A DNA stretch of 6,080 bases from the NCBI GenBank assembly GCA_027067015.1, contig JAMOMS010000265.1:1-6080 (forward strand), written 5' to 3'. Of this stretch, positions 5,649 to 6,080 are shown piece by piece. A program made the translations under genes and the position numbers. The notes below the pieces were generated by a model. That model searched no databases, had not been told where the DNA came from, and saw nothing but the letters and a program-made list of their open reading frames with translations. Numbering within the stretch: position 1 is the first letter of the stretch; each line of letters opens with the position of its first letter. The DNA is from Campylobacterales bacterium (GTDB lineage: Bacteria; Campylobacterota; Campylobacteria; Campylobacterales; Hydrogenimonadaceae).

Positions 5649-6080
5649 CTACTCCACGTTCGCCAGGGCCAACGCCCCCGCTACCTTGACGCCGGCCTCT
5701 TTTAAAACCGCCTCCGCCTCCATCAGCGTCAACCCCGTCGTCACCACGTCATCCACGAGCAGTACCCGAATCTGCCCCGGGCCCGTATAGAGAAAATTTC
5801 TTGGGTTGGCCAGTCGAAAGGCGCGGCTTTTACCGGCGTAACTGACCCTGTTTTTGGCGCGTAAAACCCCGTAGAACGCCCCAAATCCATGCTTTTGCAA
5901 TATTCGCACCAACACGGCGGTATGGCTGTAGCCGCCCCGGGGATTGTCATCAATCCCTACCGCGTAGAGCCGATCATCCGGTGTCAACAGTGAAAACGCG
6001 CTTTTGGCCAGCCATCTGAATACGACGTGACCGTGGGGACGGTGTTTGGTTAAAAGCAGGGGTTCAATCTCGTCGTAGCG
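5649..6080 (-). CDS. ComF-family phosphoribosyltransferase-like protein, C-terminal part, 5' end off window
   Basis: The minus-strand frame stays open to base 6080, so the N-terminus is off the right edge; 143 residues plus a TAG stop are visible. They begin RYDEIEPLLLTKH, the ComF region where the K-x-x-x-G segment follows the missing zinc-finger part. The hallmark is VLLVDDVVTTGLT (visible residues 106-118, bases 5727-5765), the PRPP-binding loop of type I phosphoribosyltransferases. GYSHTAVLVR (50-59) and SYAGKSRAFRLANPRNF (80-96) are in the expected order, the latter occupying the place of the R-x-x-N segment of ComF. ComF proteins take part in DNA uptake during natural transformation; the Campylobacter jejuni homologue is, as I recall, CtsW. 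Whether this one acts in competence is inference. The TTG codon at 5985-5987 is internal, not the start. Convergent with pldA, 20 bases apart, with no obvious terminator between. Confidence 0.88.
   Translation of the reverse strand, partial: RYDEIEPLLLTKHRPHGHVVFRWLAKSAFSLLTPDDRLYAVGIDDNPRGGYSHTAVLVRILQKHGFGAFYGVLRAKNRVSYAGKSRAFRLANPRNFLYTGPGQIRVLLVDDVVTTGLTLMEAEAVLKEAGVKVAGALALANVE

Noticed and set aside
1..6080. CRISPR repeats, insertion-sequence ends, tRNA or rRNA genes, phage or toxin-antitoxin genes
   Set aside because: No direct-repeat array, terminal inverted repeats, cloverleaf or rRNA-like stretch was seen, and all non-coding gaps are 68 bases or less.

Overview
The window is 6,080 bases of GC-rich, gene-dense bacterial DNA. 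It holds seven protein genes, two of them cut by the window edges, and almost no spare sequence. The best guess for the source is a Gram-negative proteobacterium in the broad sense, probably Campylobacterota (Epsilonproteobacteria). The outer-membrane lipoprotein, the outer-membrane phospholipase and the periplasmic adaptor all require a double membrane. The ComF-like protein and the Sel1-phospholipase have the wording I associate with sulfur- and hydrogen-oxidising Campylobacterota. The base composition is high for that phylum, so the placement is an inference only.

Region 1 (1-3591, + strand) is a tightly packed four-gene efflux operon. It encodes the C-terminal part of a FUSC/aromatic-acid-exporter-type inner-membrane protein, an outer-membrane factor lipoprotein (TolC/OprM/NodT type), a small two-helix DUF1656 (AaeX-like) protein and an HlyD/AaeA-like membrane-fusion protein. 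The junctions are a TTGA stop/start overlap, an ATGA stop/start overlap and a 2-base gap, so the genes are almost certainly co-transcribed and partly translationally coupled. Together they would form an export path across both membranes, in E. coli AaeXAB style with its own outer-membrane channel. The substrate cannot be read from the sequence; aromatic carboxylic acids are the family precedent.

Region 2 (3566-4216, - strand) is a small six-helix potassium channel with a TLGYGD selectivity filter. Its 3' end overlaps the 3' end of the HlyD gene by 26 bases. Region 3 (4217-4284) is a 68-base AT-richer divergent spacer with plausible overlapping promoters for the channel gene and for pldA.

Region 4 (4285-5628, + strand) is pldA, outer-membrane phospholipase A. 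The active-site His, Ser and Asn are present at the same spacing as in E. coli OMPLA. Two features are unusual: a Sel1-repeat module before the barrel, and an acidic insertion of about 34 residues in a predicted surface loop, containing a good match to an EF-hand/dockerin calcium-binding loop. This is the most interesting object in the window. Region 5 (5649-6080, - strand) is the C-terminal part of a ComF-family phosphoribosyltransferase-like protein that runs off the right edge, convergent with pldA.

I see no tRNA, rRNA, CRISPR array, insertion sequence, phage gene or clear rho-independent terminator. No gene-free stretch exceeds 68 bases.
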